A DNA stretch of 64,000 bases from Erythrophleum ivorense. Taxonomy: Eukaryota > Streptophyta > Magnoliopsida > Fabales > Fabaceae. Position numbers and translations under genes: made by a program. Location: assembly GCA_026724425.1 (NCBI GenBank), contig JAIUCV010000003.1:47455283-47519282 (forward strand). Reading direction: 5' to 3'. Shown in pieces: positions 11,918 to 23,950 of this stretch. Each line of letters opens with the position of its first letter. The stretch's first letter is position 1. The notes under the pieces are model-generated. The model saw nothing but the letters and a program-made list of their open reading frames with translations, was not told where the DNA came from and made no database searches.

Positions 11918-13074
11918 TAGGTCACAAGTTTTATATCCATTAGTTAGGTGGTATTGTAATATTAGACATTGAGATTTCAATACCATATGGCCAATTCTAA
12001 TTGGCCACAAGTGGATGAAATTATCCCTAAAAAATTTCAAATTGTGAAATTGCCCGTAGATGCTTCATTTAACCGTGTAGCCTCTCCCCTTCCATTTTCA
12101 CGCTTCATTTTTACTACATCAATTCCACTCTTCTTCACTTTCATCCAGCTACTTCCTCCTCTCATTTTCACTTCCTCTTTCACACCTAAAGTGATTTTAT
12201 TTTTGGTGTTTGGTGCCTCTTCACTCTGCTACGTGTGTAGCTATGAGGATTGGCCCCCCAGTAACTTGAAGAACTCTTTTGCATTCTCATTTTTACTCAG
12301 GCCCACTATCACTTTCATTAAGTATGTCATTTTTTATTTCTGTTCATTGTATTCATGTAATGATTAGTTTAGTGTAATATTAGAAGTTCAGTTGGTCGAT
12401 ATCTTCAACATATAGGGTAATATTAGAAGTTTAGTATAATATTCCTGTTGATATTATCATTGAATGATTAGATTATTATGTGATATCATAAGGTTGTTAT
12501 AGTCATTGCTTAAAAATTTTAGTATAAAATGTTTTCAGCACCACTGTGATAGATAAAAAAGATATGTTCATGTTCAAAAATCATGGATTGAAAGCATTAG
12601 CTTTGTGAAATATTGTTCCAAAAAAATAAATAATAAGTAAACATTAATTAAGTTCAAAATTTGAAAATAAAAAATAAATTAATAATAAGTTGGAAACAAT
12701 AGTGATAAATTTTTTTACAAAAAAACGATAAATAAAAATTTATTAATAAATGATGAATAAATATTTATGCTTTGAAATTTCAAAAATAAAGAAAAAAATT
12801 AACGAGAATAATTCCAAAATGAAGAAAAATTGTGAAAATTAGTAATAACTTTTTACAATTAATATCCAAAAAATTTATATTAAATATTAAAGCATATTTA
12901 AAATTTAAAGAATATGTAATTTAAATTAATATTAACGTTAATTGTTTGTTGTTAAATTATAATAATGGACATTAGGAAGATTAGAAACATAATTATGGAA
13001 TTATGGACTTAAAATATACCATCGATTAAAGTATAATTCTGATTTAAGAGAATATATAATTTAAATAAACATAA

Positions 13075-13521
13075 TGTAAAGTCCCACATCAGCTAGAAGA
13101 GGCCTGTGGCTAGCCCATATAAGTGGGGAGAATCCTCTCCCTCACGAGTGCGCTTTTCCCGTGAGCTAAGCGGGAAGTGACAAACCCAACGAATTGGGAA
13201 GGCAGGGTCAACGACCCAAGAACCGGGAAGGAATGGACAATACTCGTGAGGGCTCTGTATGTGTTGGTATCAGAGAAATCTTGACCCATGTACGACCCGA
13301 GGACGGGTCGGTCCCAAAAGGGGGGTGGATTGTAACGTCCCACATCGTCTAGAAGAGGCCTGTGGCTAGCCCATATAAGTGGGGAGAATCCACCCCCTCA
13401 CGAGCGCGCTTTTCCAATGAGCTAAGCGGGAAGGGACAAACCCCAACGAATCGGGAAGGCAAGATCAATGACTTACTAACCAGGAAGGAAGGGATAATAC
13501 TCGTGAGGGCTCTGTATGTGT
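13075..13521 (+). mobile_element. TRIM: complete miniature LTR retrotransposon
   Basis: Two direct repeats of about 190 bp (13075-13263 and 13331-13521) both begin TGTAA(A/C)GTCCCACATC and end CTCTGTATGTGT. Between them are only about 67 bases. These contain a primer-binding site TGGTATCAGAG at 13265, matching the 3' end of initiator tRNA-Met, and a purine tract AAAAGGGGGGTGGA just before the right repeat. The element has no coding capacity, so it must depend on proteins from other elements. CATAA flanks it on both sides (13070-13074 and 13522-13526), a 5-bp target-site duplication. TRIMs with this TGTAACGTCCCACATCG start are widespread in plants. The LTR has a TATA-like CATATAAG. I see no convincing 5S rRNA-like segment, so it is not obviously a Cassandra element. 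Confidence 0.85.
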
Positions 13522-13527
13522 CATAAA

Positions 13528-16319
13528 TGTAACACCATAATTCTAGCTCATCTCATGTACTTTCAATGACTTACTATCATAGATGATGTAAGTCTCTGAT
13601 GATTATTTTTGCGTTGGGTCATATCTAGCAATTCATTTCGGTGTCATGTGGATCGTGTGAGCTCATACTATGCCTCCTCATATTTAATTTCATTGTTACA
13701 ACTCATTTGTATCATGAAAACTTGCCTACAACTCATGAAAACCGAAAAGAGATATGGAACATGTATATTCATTTTCGGCCAGACTTGGCCTCATTTCTAG
13801 GCAAAGTTCGGAAAGTCATAACTAAATCTAGAAAAATAAAAAACATGTAATCTTGGTCATTCTAGAAATCTTGGGATGTCTACTTCATGATAAAAATATG
13901 TGCAAGTCATAACATCCCACACACAGGGCTTTTGACATGTAAAATGGTCTGGAGGTCGGACTGGATTCTGATGCTGTCATAGTTTACTGATATGAACTTC
14001 AAAAATGTCCAACTAATTCCACAAAAATCCAATGCATGAAAATGATACCAATCTAGAAATATGTGGATGTTAAATAGAGAGAAAAAATATCTCCAAATCA
14101 GTTCATTAAGCCAAACTCTCAGAAATCAATGGAATAGTACCTCTGGTCAGGCAAGATGACTGGTACTGGGCAGAAACTTCAAAAATTCATATTTTCCTCT
14201 CTAGACCTCTAAATGAGGTACTTCTAGTTGCTACAAGTCACTGTAAATGTCTAGTCTTTTCTATAAAATTTCATAGCCATTGGACCACGTTTGCCCCTCG
14301 AATGACACAATTACATAATTGACCAAATGAACAGTGCTGGTGCAAATTAAAATTCTGATACCAACTTTGAAAAATCATAGAAAATTTCACAGACCTCCAA
14401 ATGACCTTATATTTAGCTTCCCGAAAATCTCTAGACAAGATCTAATCACATGCCAAATTTTAAGGTAAGAAGAGGTCATTTGGTCAGACTTTGATGTAAT
14501 GGGGCAAAGTGCCAATTTCCTTTGCTAAAAGAGGGCTCCAAGGGTTCAAATTGGCTTCTCCTACTCCTAAGGCTCTATGAGCACGTGGGAAAGTATCTAC
14601 ATAGACTATTAAACATGGCTCAAATGTCTAACAACCCAGATTTGCAAAACTTACTCGCCTACACCAAAACATACACCATGTAGATAATGCTAAGATCTTG
14701 CCATTCATTCTAAAAACTTGCTATATCATTCCATATAGTTCTAATTCTCATACATATACCATATGTACATCCATTTACAAGTATTCATAAGTGCATACAC
14801 ATGTACATCATTAGATTACATCTCTTAACAACAAAATGACTCTTTCACATGTCCCTTGCCAATTTCCCTAGCTTTAAGCTTGGTGGCTCCCATGTCTTTG
14901 TTCACTTAGTCCACCTAGCATGTTAGGATAGTGGAGAGGAGGGGATGAGATTCAAAGAATTCCAATAGCTCATCTCTCATTCAATCATATATAATATGTG
15001 CAAAGCAAGATTTTCAAATGCATGTGTGGAAAAGAGGAAGTCATGGACATTTTAAAAACAACATTAACATGTGAATCAGTCATACAAGACATTCAAGGGT
15101 TCACCAAGTGTTTGGATTGGCTTCCCACTTCTCCTCATGGGTATTGGACTTGCCTCACCCACTCTTGAGCACTTTGGACTCAACCATTCTCTTGGGAGTC
15201 CATATTGCTTTTGGGAGACCCTTTGCTTTTCATGGCTCATCCTCACCCAAGGGAAGAGTTCTTGGCCTTTTCACACTCAAGCAAACTCATACAACCATCG
15301 TAGATTCATTTAACAAATAACATAACATCAAGGTTCATGACATGTAAAGGCATGCTAGCATACTTTTCATAGCTTGAAGATACATATACACACATTCTAG
15401 AACAAGCTAAACACACATTCATGCATGAGAGAAAGGGGAAGAGAGCTACCTTATAGGCTAACACAAGCCTTCCCTTTCAATTTGTCTTCTCCCTTCTTGA
15501 TTTCACTATCACAACTAGATGGAAGTGCTTCTCTTGAGCCTAGACACACAAGAGCATGGAATTACTCTCTCATAACTCAACACTTATTCATAAAACTAGG
15601 GATTTCTTCAGAGTAAATCCTACCAAGTATATAAGAAACTAAGGGTTCTTTCTCTCTCTAGAAGTTCACTAACTATTCTTCTCTTTTCTTTGCATTTCTC
15701 AACTTATCACACTCTCTTTTAAGGGTTTATTGCTCTCTCTAGGTCAAAACAAAGCTTTCTTACTCCTCAACCCATGGAAAGGGAGCTTAGAAGGAGAAGA
15801 ATAAAATCAAGAAAAAGAAGCATGAAGAGCTTTAAAGGTTCTTACCTTTCTTCCTTAGCTTCCCTTCCTTCTCTCTTAGTTTCTCCTAGTTTCTCTCTCT
15901 CTCTCTCTCAAGCTTTTTTCTGTGCTTGGACAAAGCTTAAGTCGGTTTAAGGAGAAATGAGGAGTTTGGATGCTTTAAGAAGTCAAATTCTCTTTTTTCA
16001 CACTTTTCTGGGCTAACCCTTGCTATAGCGAAGCATCACCCTCGCTACGGCCAGCACGTATCAGTCCCAAACCTCTGCCTTTGCTACAGCACGCGTTACG
16101 ACGAGCAGCTCCTTAGTTTTTGCATGGGATGCCTGCACTCGTTATAGCTAGAAGTATTTTCGCTATAGCGAGAAGGCACTCTCGCTATAGCTAAACCATT
16201 TCTCGCTATAACGAACAGGTATATTCGCTATAGCTAGCTCATTTCTCGCTATAGCTAGCAGACTTAGAAAATTTTCAGCCCTTCAAAAAATTTTCAGCTT
16301 TTTTTTTCTGGCTGTTACA
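13528..16319 (-). repeat. 3' LTR of the chromovirus
   Basis: Terminal repeat beginning TGTAACACC and ending GTTACA on the plus strand. It includes a CT-rich tract near 15893-15908. A cluster of CGCTATAGC-type palindromes at about 16020-16255 lies in the U3 part in element sense. Small open frames are repeated in the partner LTR but are not protein genes. Confidence 0.9.
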
Positions 16320-16345
16320 TTCCACCCTCTTTAAAAGAAATTTCG
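16317..16345 (-). promoter_or_regulatory. Polypurine tract of the chromovirus
   Basis: On the minus strand the bases next to the 3' LTR read AAAGAGGGTGGAA followed by TGTAAC. This is the expected plus-strand primer site for reverse transcription. Confidence 0.7.
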
Positions 16346-16384
16346 TCCTCGAAATTTAAATAACATACCTCATGGGAAGAGTTT

Positions 16385-16669
16385 TGGATATTTCTTTCTC
16401 ATATCATCTTCTAATTCCTAAGTGGCTTCCTCGGGAGACAATCCCTTTCAGACCACTTTCACCAGTGGTATCGTCTTATTCCGTAACTGCTTGATTCTAA
16501 CATCCACGATCCGATCTGGTGATACTATATATGATAGATCATCCTGTAACTGCACATTTTCATATTCCATAACATGTGAGGGATTGGGCTGGTACTTTTT
16601 CAATTGGGAAACATAGAAGACGTTATGGACTTGGCTTATGTTCGGAGGAAGAGTTAGTCTATATGCCAC
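16385..16669 (-). pseudogene. Integrase C-terminus and chromodomain remnant
   Basis: The open frame at 16669-16448 encodes AYRLTLPPNISQVHNVFYVSQLKKY, then IVSPDRIVDVRIKQLRNKTIPLVKVV, the first half of a plant chromovirus chromodomain. The frame continues downstream as KGLSPEEAT and ELEDDM, but both conserved tryptophans (before KG and after EAT) are stop codons. Chromodomains direct integration to marked chromatin; this copy would be truncated. Confidence 0.8.
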
Positions 16670-16690
16670 AGGTCCTACTTTATCAAGAAT

Positions 16691-17557
16691 CTAGAAAGGA
16701 CCTATGTACTTTGGACTGAGCTTTTTACTCTTAATGGACTGACCTATCCCTATGACTGGAGACACCTTAATGAAGACATGGTCTCTAACCTCAAATTCTA
16801 ATGGCCACCTACGCTTATCTACATAACTTTTCTGTCTACTCTGGGCCATCAAAAGTTTCTTTGTGATGGTTTCTATCTGTCTAGAGGTCTGGTCCACTAA
16901 TTCTGGGCCTATGAGGCTCCGCTCTCTGAGCTCAACCCAACACGTTGGGGACCTACACTTCCTCCCATACAATGCCTCATACGGTGCCATCTGTATACTG
17001 GCATGATAACTGTTATTATAGGCAAACTCCGCTAAAGGCAAGTATGTATCCCAGTTTCCTTTCATTTCTAGCACAAATGCCCTTAATATGTCCTCTAAGG
17101 TTTAGATGGTTCTCTCTGTCTGTCCATCTGTCTGAGGGTGGTAGGCCGTGCTGAATCTAAGTCGAGTGCCTAGAGCATCCTGTAATGATCTCTAGAAATT
17201 TGATGTGAATCTGAGATCTCTATCTGATACTATGCTCCTAGGCACACCATGCAGTCTAACTATCTCCCTAATGTATAGCTGGGCTAACTTATCTAAGGTA
17301 TAAGTGGCTTTCATAGGTAGAAAATGTGCTGATTTTGTTAACCTATCCACTATTACCCATAGTGCATCATACCCCAATGATGTCCTAGCTAAACCCACGA
17401 CAAAATCTATAGTTATGCTATCCCATTTCCAATTCGGGATATCTAGGGGCTGAAATAACTCAGTTGGTTTCTGATGTTCTATTTTTACTCTCTGGCATAC
17501 TAGACATCGGAAGACATACTCTGTTATGTTTGTTTTCATCCCGGGCCACCAGAACAT
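16691..17557 (-). pseudogene. Integrase core remnant
   Basis: The frame at 17557-17192 has WPGMKTNITEYVFRCLVCQRVK (end of the zinc finger). The catalytic core follows: WDSITIDFVVGL contains the first Asp, and HGVPRSIVSDRDLRFTSNF contains the second. The frame then meets a stop where most relatives have Trp. A second frame at 17074-16691 carries the core end (AEFAYNNSYHASIQMAPYEALYGR) and the GPY/F end KLSPKYIGPF. The segment with the catalytic Glu lies between the two open frames. The integrase would join element DNA to the chromosome; it is broken here. Confidence 0.85.
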
Positions 17558-18040
17558 TTTCTTTAAATCTTAATACATTTTATTACTGCCTGGATGAATG
17601 GTATAGCTACTCTTATGTGCCTCATCTAATATCTTCTCTTTGATCTCAGTGTTCCTAGGCACATACAGCCTATCCCTGTACCTCACTATGTCATCTTCAG
17701 ACAAATTGAATTCCTGGACACTACCTTGGGTTATCTGGGCTCTAATATTCTTTACATGGTCGTCTGCTTACTGGGCTTCTCTTATCTGATCTCTCAGGTC
17801 ATTTTCTATTCGAGTCTCACTCATTAATAATTTTCCCGAACACACCTCACAGGAGAGACTCATGTCTCTGAATCTCTCAATCAATTCCTACTCGCGGATC
17901 ATCATACAAGCCATGTGTATAGATTTTTTACTTAGGGCATCAACTACCACATTAGCCTTACCGAGATGGTATTTCAATGTGAAATCATAATCTTTCAAAA
18001 AGTCTAACCATCTTCATTGCCTCATATTTAGCTCCTTTTG

Positions 18041-18328
18041 TTAAAATAAATATTTAAGACTCTTGTGGTCGTTGTAAATTTCTATTGCCGCTCCATATAA
18101 GTAGTGTCTCCATATTTTCAGAGCAAATACCACTATGGCTAACTCTAAGTCATGTATAGGGTAGTTTTCCTCATAAGACTTTAACTGTCTAGAAGTATAA
18201 GCTACCACTCGGCCTTTCTGCATAAGCACACATCCTAACCTTTTCTTAGAGGCATCACTGTACACTACAAAAGTTTCTTTAGGGTCAGAGAGTACTAGAA
18301 CTGGAGCCGTGGTCAACTTGTGCTTCAA
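18041..18328 (-). pseudogene. RNase H remnant of the chromovirus
   Basis: The frame contains TFVVYSDASKKRLGCVLMQ (first catalytic Asp), VVAYTSRQLKSYEENYPIHDLELAIVVFAL (catalytic Glu) and WRHYLYG...YNDHKSLKYLF, the standard Ty3/Gypsy RNase H order. It follows RT in the same direction. Stops and a frame break separate it from both RT and integrase. Confidence 0.85.
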
Positions 18329-18421
18329 CTCTCGAAAACTACTCTCGCATTTCTCATTTCACACAAACGGCACATTCTTTCTAGTGAGCTGGGTCAGTGG
18401 CATCGCTATTTGAGAAAAGCC

Positions 18422-19555
18422 CTAAATGAACCTCCTATAATACCCTGCTAAACCTAGAAAGCTCCTGATCTTTGTCACTGTTCTAGGTCTCTCCCACTGT
18501 AATACTACCTCTACCTTATGGGGATTTACTACGACCCCTGCCTGGGAGATCACATGATCGAGAAACTGAACCTCAGTAAGCCAGAAATTACATTTACTAA
18601 GTTTAGCATACAACTGTTTCTCTTTCAAGGTCTCTAGGGTTAATCTCAGGTATTGCTCATGTTCCTCTCTACTTTTCGAGTAGATGAGGATGTCATTTAT
18701 GAAGACTACGACAAACCTGTCTAAATATGGCCTGAAAACTCTATTCATGTAATTCATAAAAACTGCGGGTGCATTTGTCAACCCAAAAGGCATAACTAAG
18801 AATTCGTAGTGCCCATATCTGGTTCTAAGGGCTGTCTTGGGAATATTTTCAGCCTTTATCTTGAGCTGATGATATCCCGACCTGAGGTCTATCTTGGAAA
18901 ACACTGACACTCCTACTAACTGATCTAGGAGGTCATCTATGCGAGAAAGAGGGTACTTATTCTTAATTGTGATTTTATTGAGTTCCTGGTAATCTATACA
19001 TAGCCTAAGGCTCCCATCCTTATTCTTTACAAATAAGACTGGAGCTCCCCACGGTAAGACACTGGGTCTAATAAAACCCTTCTTTAAAAGCTCCTTTATT
19101 TATTTCTTAAGCTCGGCTAGCTCGGTGGGAGCCATTCTATACGGGGCCTTAGACACTGGACCCGCCCCAGGTACAATGGCTATAGGAAACTCAACCTCTC
19201 TCTCTGGGGGCAATCCACTAATCTCCTTGGGAAATACCTCTAGGAATTCTCTCCCTACAGAAATCTCATCTATACCCTCTTCTACCTCAGCCTGGACTGA
19301 AAAGAAAACTAAATATCTTTGACAACCATGCCCTAGAGATCTCTTAGCCTGGGAGGTGGTCATAACAGATAACTTAACCCTAGTACTAGGCACAGTCCCA
19401 CACTCAGGTAAAGTAATACACATGTGGCTACAATCTAGTGTGGCGTTATTTGTAGATATCCAGTTCATACTAATGATCACATCAATATCAATGAGGGGCA
19501 TACAAATCAAATCAAGGCTGGTTAGGTAATGATTAAATTGGATCACATAATTCAA
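18422..19555 (-). pseudogene. Protease region and reverse transcriptase remnant
   Basis: The frame at 19555-19100 holds the end of the aspartic protease region (LIDIDVIISMNWIS) and the RT lead-in (EFLEVFPKEISGLPPEREVEFPI...APYRMAPTELAELKK). After a break, the frame at 18910-18422 is the RT palm: FSKIDLRSGYHQLKI, YGHYEFLVMPFGLTNAP, FLGLAGYYRRFI. The catalytic motif, normally F(V/I)DDIL, reads FINDIL: the first active-site Asp is Asn (codon at 18697-18695). This change alone should abolish polymerase activity. Confidence 0.88.
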
Positions 19556-19811
19556 GCAAGTATGGGAGGTAATGGCTCGGTTTCAAATGGGGGTGGATAC
19601 ATGTAACTCATATGGCAATGTATGCATACTCAGACCCAACCTCCTAACACATTCATATGATATGAAAGAGTGGCTAGCACCCAAATCAAATAAGGCAATT
19701 TTAAAAAAATCATTTATCTTAATGATACCTTGGATCAGACTCAAGGACTGGCTAGCCTCTTGCTGTGATAGGGCAAAGACTCTACCCTGGTCTGTGGTTT
19801 GGGAAAAGGAG

Positions 19812-20987
19812 CTATCTCCGTCGGCTGTGTGATCTGTAGAGGGGCCTGTGGAGAAGCCTGGTGCAATCTCTAGCTATATGCCCCAGCCTGCCACATCTAA
19901 AACACACATTCTGCCCTGTATAGCATGGTCTAGTACCGTGATTCCTGCCACACTGGGGACACATGATCAATGGAACACTGCCTTTACTAGATTGAGTCCT
20001 CCTTCTCTTGCCCCTCTGGTTCCATTGACTCTTTCCGCCTCTACGGCTCGTCACTGTAGGCTATGAATCCTCTCTAGATCTCTTGGGCTCAAGGAGGGGA
20101 AGAGGTGGTTTGGCGCTAGAGGTAAGCTGCATCATCCTGAGATTCACTTCTATAACTCTGCATACCTTTACAAGGGTGTTGAAGTACCTGATTCTCTGTG
20201 GCACTACCCTATCTCTGATCTCAGGGAGCAAGCCTTTTTCTAACCTGTCTGCTCTCCACCTCTCATCGACATGTCTCTATAAGTATGAGGAATATCTGGA
20301 GAACTTAACAAACTTCACTATGTATTGGTCCACGGACATCCCCGGAATTTGTCTGAACAGGATAAATTCTGACTCCTTCTCATCTCTGATAGAATTGGGG
20401 AAATACTTCTTGTGGAATGCCTCCCAGGTGATCAGGGCGTTCCTCGCTCTCAGAATAGGCTCAGTGCCCTTCCACCAATAAATTGCTTCTTTCTGTAACT
20501 GGAATGTAGCCATCTTGGCTTTTTGCTCAAACGTGCTCTCCATCACCTCGAAGATCTGCTCTAGCTCCATAATCTAGGCCTCAGCTTTATCTGCATTCAT
20601 TTCACCATCAAAGGCGGGAGTCCCAAATTTCCTGAATTGTGTGATCACTTTTCTGGTCGAGGTTTGCTGCTGAGCAGAAGGCGTCTAAGCTGATGGAATC
20701 GGGGCAACAACCTGCATGTGTGGCTGTGCATCTATAAGTGTCACCCTTGAAATCTCGGGACGATCTGAGTGTGGAGGTGGCTGAGGAGGAGGAGGTGTAG
20801 GGCCCTGGCTATCTCTCTCAACAAGCCGTTCTTGTAACTACAAGATAACGGCCTGCTGCTGATCTAGGCGAGCCATAATAGATTGTAAGGCTCCAGCAAC
20901 TGGATCAGTAGGCCCGGCTTCATCAGCCTGATCCACTCTGGGAGGCCTACCTCTTCCTTTACCTCTACCTTGGTGCATGTCTACCAT
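19812..20987 (-). pseudogene. Gag remnant with CCHC zinc knuckle
   Basis: The likely start is the ATG at 20987 (MVDMHQGRGKGRGRPPRVDQ), about 140 nt inside the PBS. The frame runs through a proline-rich part with several stops, then a capsid-type domain at 20570-20277 (FQLQKEAIYWWKG, WEAFHKKYFP). A zinc knuckle, CFRCGRLGHIARDC, lies in the frame at 20054-19812, preceded by a second Cys cluster CPQCGRNHGTRPC. Gag would package RNA in the cytoplasmic particle. Stops in the proline-rich part and between domains make it non-functional. Confidence 0.82.
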
Positions 20988-21130
20988 CTTTCTGAAACAT
21001 ATAAACATGCTTTAGTATATAATAAGGACACATGCCACTGCCATGCACTTAATCATCCATAAACAAGCTCATATACATCTTGGCAACTCACAAATACAAG
21101 CCACAACCCACAATGAGATCCTGAATCTTT

Positions 21131-21147
21131 GCTCTGATACTAATAAA
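21131..21147 (-). promoter_or_regulatory. Primer-binding site of the chromovirus
   Basis: In element sense the 5' LTR ends GTTACA, then TTTAT and TAGTATCAGAGC. Apart from a base or two, this matches the TGGTATCAGAGC complement of initiator tRNA-Met. Confidence 0.75.
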
Positions 21148-23944
21148 TGTAACACCATAATTCTATCTCATCTCATGTACTTTCAATGACTTACTATCAT
21201 AGATGATGTAAGTCTCTGATGATTATTTTTGCATTAGGTTGTATCTAGCAATTCATTTTGGTGTCATGTGGACTGTGTGAACTCATACTATGCCTCCTCA
21301 TATTTAATTTCATTGTTACAAATCATTTGTATCATGAAAACTTGCCTACAACTCATGAAAACTGAAAAGAGATATGGAGCATGTATATTCATTTTCGGCC
21401 AGACTTGGCCTCATTTCTAGGCAAAGTTCGGGAAGTCATAACTAAATCTAAAACAATAGAAAACATGCAATCTTGGTCATTCTGGAAAGCTTGGTATGTC
21501 TACTTCATACTAAAAATATGTGCAAGTCATAACATCCTACACACGGGGCGTTTGACATGCAAAATGGTCTGGAGGTCGGACTGGATTCTGATGCTGTTAC
21601 AGTTTACTGATATGAACTTCAAACATGTCCAACTAATTCCACAAAAATCCAATGTGTGCAAATGATACCAATCTAGAAATATGTGGATGTTAACTAAAGA
21701 TAAAAAATATCTCCAGATCAGTTCATTAAACCAAACTCTTAGAAATTGATGGAACAGTACCTCTGGTCAGGCAAGATGACTGATACTGGGCAAAAAAAAC
21801 TAAAAAAATGTATATCTTCCTCTCTAGACATCCAAATGAGGTGCTTCTAGTTGCTACAAGTCACTGTGAATGTTTAGTTTCTTTTTATAAATTTTAGTAG
21901 CCACTGGACCACGTTTGCCCCTCGGATGACACAATTACACAACTTACCAAATGAACAGTGCTGGTGCAAATCCGAAATTCTGATACCAAATTTAAAAAAT
22001 CATAGAAAATTCTACAGACCTAAAAATGACCTGATCTTTAGTTTCCCAAAAAGCTCTAGACAAGATCTAGTCACATGCTAAATTTCAAGGCAAGAAGAGG
22101 TCATTTGGTCAGACTTTGACGTAAGGGGGCAAAGTGTCAATTTCCTTTGCTAAAAGAGGGCTCCAAGGGTTCAAATTGGCTTCTCCTACTCCTAAGGCTC
22201 TATGGGCACGTGGAAAAGCATCTACATACACTATCAAACATGGCTCAAATTTCTAACAATCCAGATTTGCAAAATGTACTCTCCCACACCAAAACATACA
22301 CCATTTAGATAATGCTAAGATCTTGCTATTCATTCCAAAAACTTGCTATATCATTCCATATAGTTCTAATTCTCATACATATACCATATGTACATCCATT
22401 TACAAGTATTCATAAGTGCATACACATGTACATCATTAAATTACATCTCTTAATAACAAAATGGCTCTTTCACATGTCCCTTGCCGATTTCCCTAGCTTC
22501 AAGTTTGGTGGCTCCCATGTCTTTGCTCACTTGGTCCACCTAGCATGTTAGGATAGTGGAGAGGAGGGAATAAGATTCAAAGAATCCCAATAGCTCATCT
22601 TTCATTCAATAATACATAATATGTGCAAAGCAAGCTTTTTAAATGCATGTGTGGAAAAGAGGAAGTCATGGACATTTTTAAAACAACCTTGGCATGTGAA
22701 TCAGTTATACAAGACATTCAAGGGTTCACCAAGTGTTTAGATTGGCCTCACACTTTTCCTCATGGGTATTGGACTTGCCTCACCCACTCTTGAGCACTTT
22801 GGACTCAACCATTCTCTTGGGAGTCCACATTGCTTTTGGGAGACCCTTTGCTTTATCTCAACCAAATTCGAGGGTTCTTGGCTCATCCTCACCCGAGGGA
22901 GGAGTTCTTGGCCTTTTCACACTCAAGCAAACTCATACAACCATCATAGATTCATTTAACACATAACATAACATCAAGGTTCATGACATGTAAAGGCATG
23001 CTAGCATACTTTTCATAGCTTGAAAATACACATACACAAATTCTAGAACAAGCTAAACACACATTCATGCATGAGAGAAAGGGGGAGAGAGCTACCTTAT
23101 AGGCTAACCCAAGCCTTCCCTTTCAATTTGTCTTCTCCCTTCTTGATTTCACTATCACAACTAGATGGAAGTGCTTCTCTTGAGCCTAGACACACAAGAG
23201 CATGGGATTACTCTCTCATAACTCAACACTTATTCACAAAGCTAGGGATTTCTTCAGAGCAAACCCTACCAAGCATATAAGAAATTAGGGGTTCTTTCTC
23301 TCTCTAGAAGTTCACTAACTATTCTTCTCTTTTCTTTGCATTTCTTAACTTATCACACTCTCTTTTAAGGGTTTCTTGCTCTCTCTAAGTCAGAACAAAG
23401 CTTTCTTACTCCTCAACCCATGGAAAGGGAGCTTAGAAGGAGAAGAATAAAATCAAGAAGAAGGAGCATGAAGAGCTTTAAAGGTTCTTACCTTTCTTCC
23501 TTAGCTTCCCTTCCTTCTCTTTTAGTTTCTCCTAGTTTCTCTCTCTCTCTCAAGCTTTTTTCTATGCTTGGACGAAGCTTAAGTCAGTTTAAGGAGAAAG
23601 GAGGAGTTTGGACGCTTTAAGAAGTCAAATTCTCTTTTTTTACACTTTTCTGGACTAACCCTCGCTATAGCAAAGCATTACCCTCGCTACAGCGAGCACG
23701 TATCAGTCCCAGACCCTTGTCTTGGCTATGACGCGCGCTACGGTTAGCAGCTCCCTGGTTTTTGTATGGGATGCCCGCACTTGCTATAACTAGAAGCATT
23801 TTCGCTATAGTGAGAAAATACTCTCGCTATAGCTAAACCATTTCTCGCTATAGCGAACAGGTACATTCGCTATAGCTAGCAGACTTAGAAAATTTTTAGC
23901 CCTTTGAAAATTTTTCTACTTCTTTTTTTTTTCTAGTTGTTACA
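21148..23944 (-). repeat. 5' LTR of the chromovirus
   Basis: Partner of the LTR at 13528-16319, with the same termini. It carries a shorter set of CGCTATAGC-type palindromes at about 23655-23880 (one unit fewer than the other LTR). Confidence 0.9.
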
Positions 23945-23950
23945 CATAAA

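Larger units (their letters stand above)
10127..13069. other. Intergenic, AT-rich, with small foldback structures
   Basis: No gene was recognised. It contains the foldback at 11451-11605, the hairpin at 11888-11917, and a short direct repeat (atatttaattatttttaaatttta near 11730 and 11798). Small open frames, such as 11969-12367, are compositionally hydrophobic and match no family I know. Confidence 0.5.
13528..23944 (-). mobile_element. Ty3/Gypsy chromovirus, full length, inactive
   Basis: Long terminal repeats of 2792 bp (13528-16319) and 2797 bp (21148-23944) bound a 4.8-kb interior. Both LTRs start TGTAACACC and end TTACA on the plus strand. The flanks share CATAAA (13522-13527, 23945-23950), a 5-6 bp target-site duplication. 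In element sense, right to left, the order is 5' LTR, PBS, gag with zinc knuckle, protease region, RT, RNase H, integrase, chromodomain, PPT, 3' LTR. The chromodomain and long LTRs suggest the Tekay/Del branch. The two LTRs differ at roughly ten of the first 180 aligned bases by eye, so the insertion is old. Many stops and frame breaks interrupt the polyprotein, so it cannot move by itself. The polyprotein pieces are listed separately. Confidence 0.9.

Noticed and set aside
11969..12367. 132-codon hydrophobic plus-strand frame
   Set aside because: The Phe/Leu/Ser content follows from T-rich sequence; no family match or signal peptide logic.
13075..13521. 5S rRNA-like segment (Cassandra-type) in the TRIM LTR
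   Set aside because: Only a short GAGCTAAGCGGGAAG string resembles the 5S promoter; the rest does not fit.
15071..15313. Open frames repeated in both chromovirus LTRs (also 15425-15616, 22733-22966, 23071-23280)
   Set aside because: They recur only because the LTRs are copies of each other; no start context, domain or coding bias supports them.
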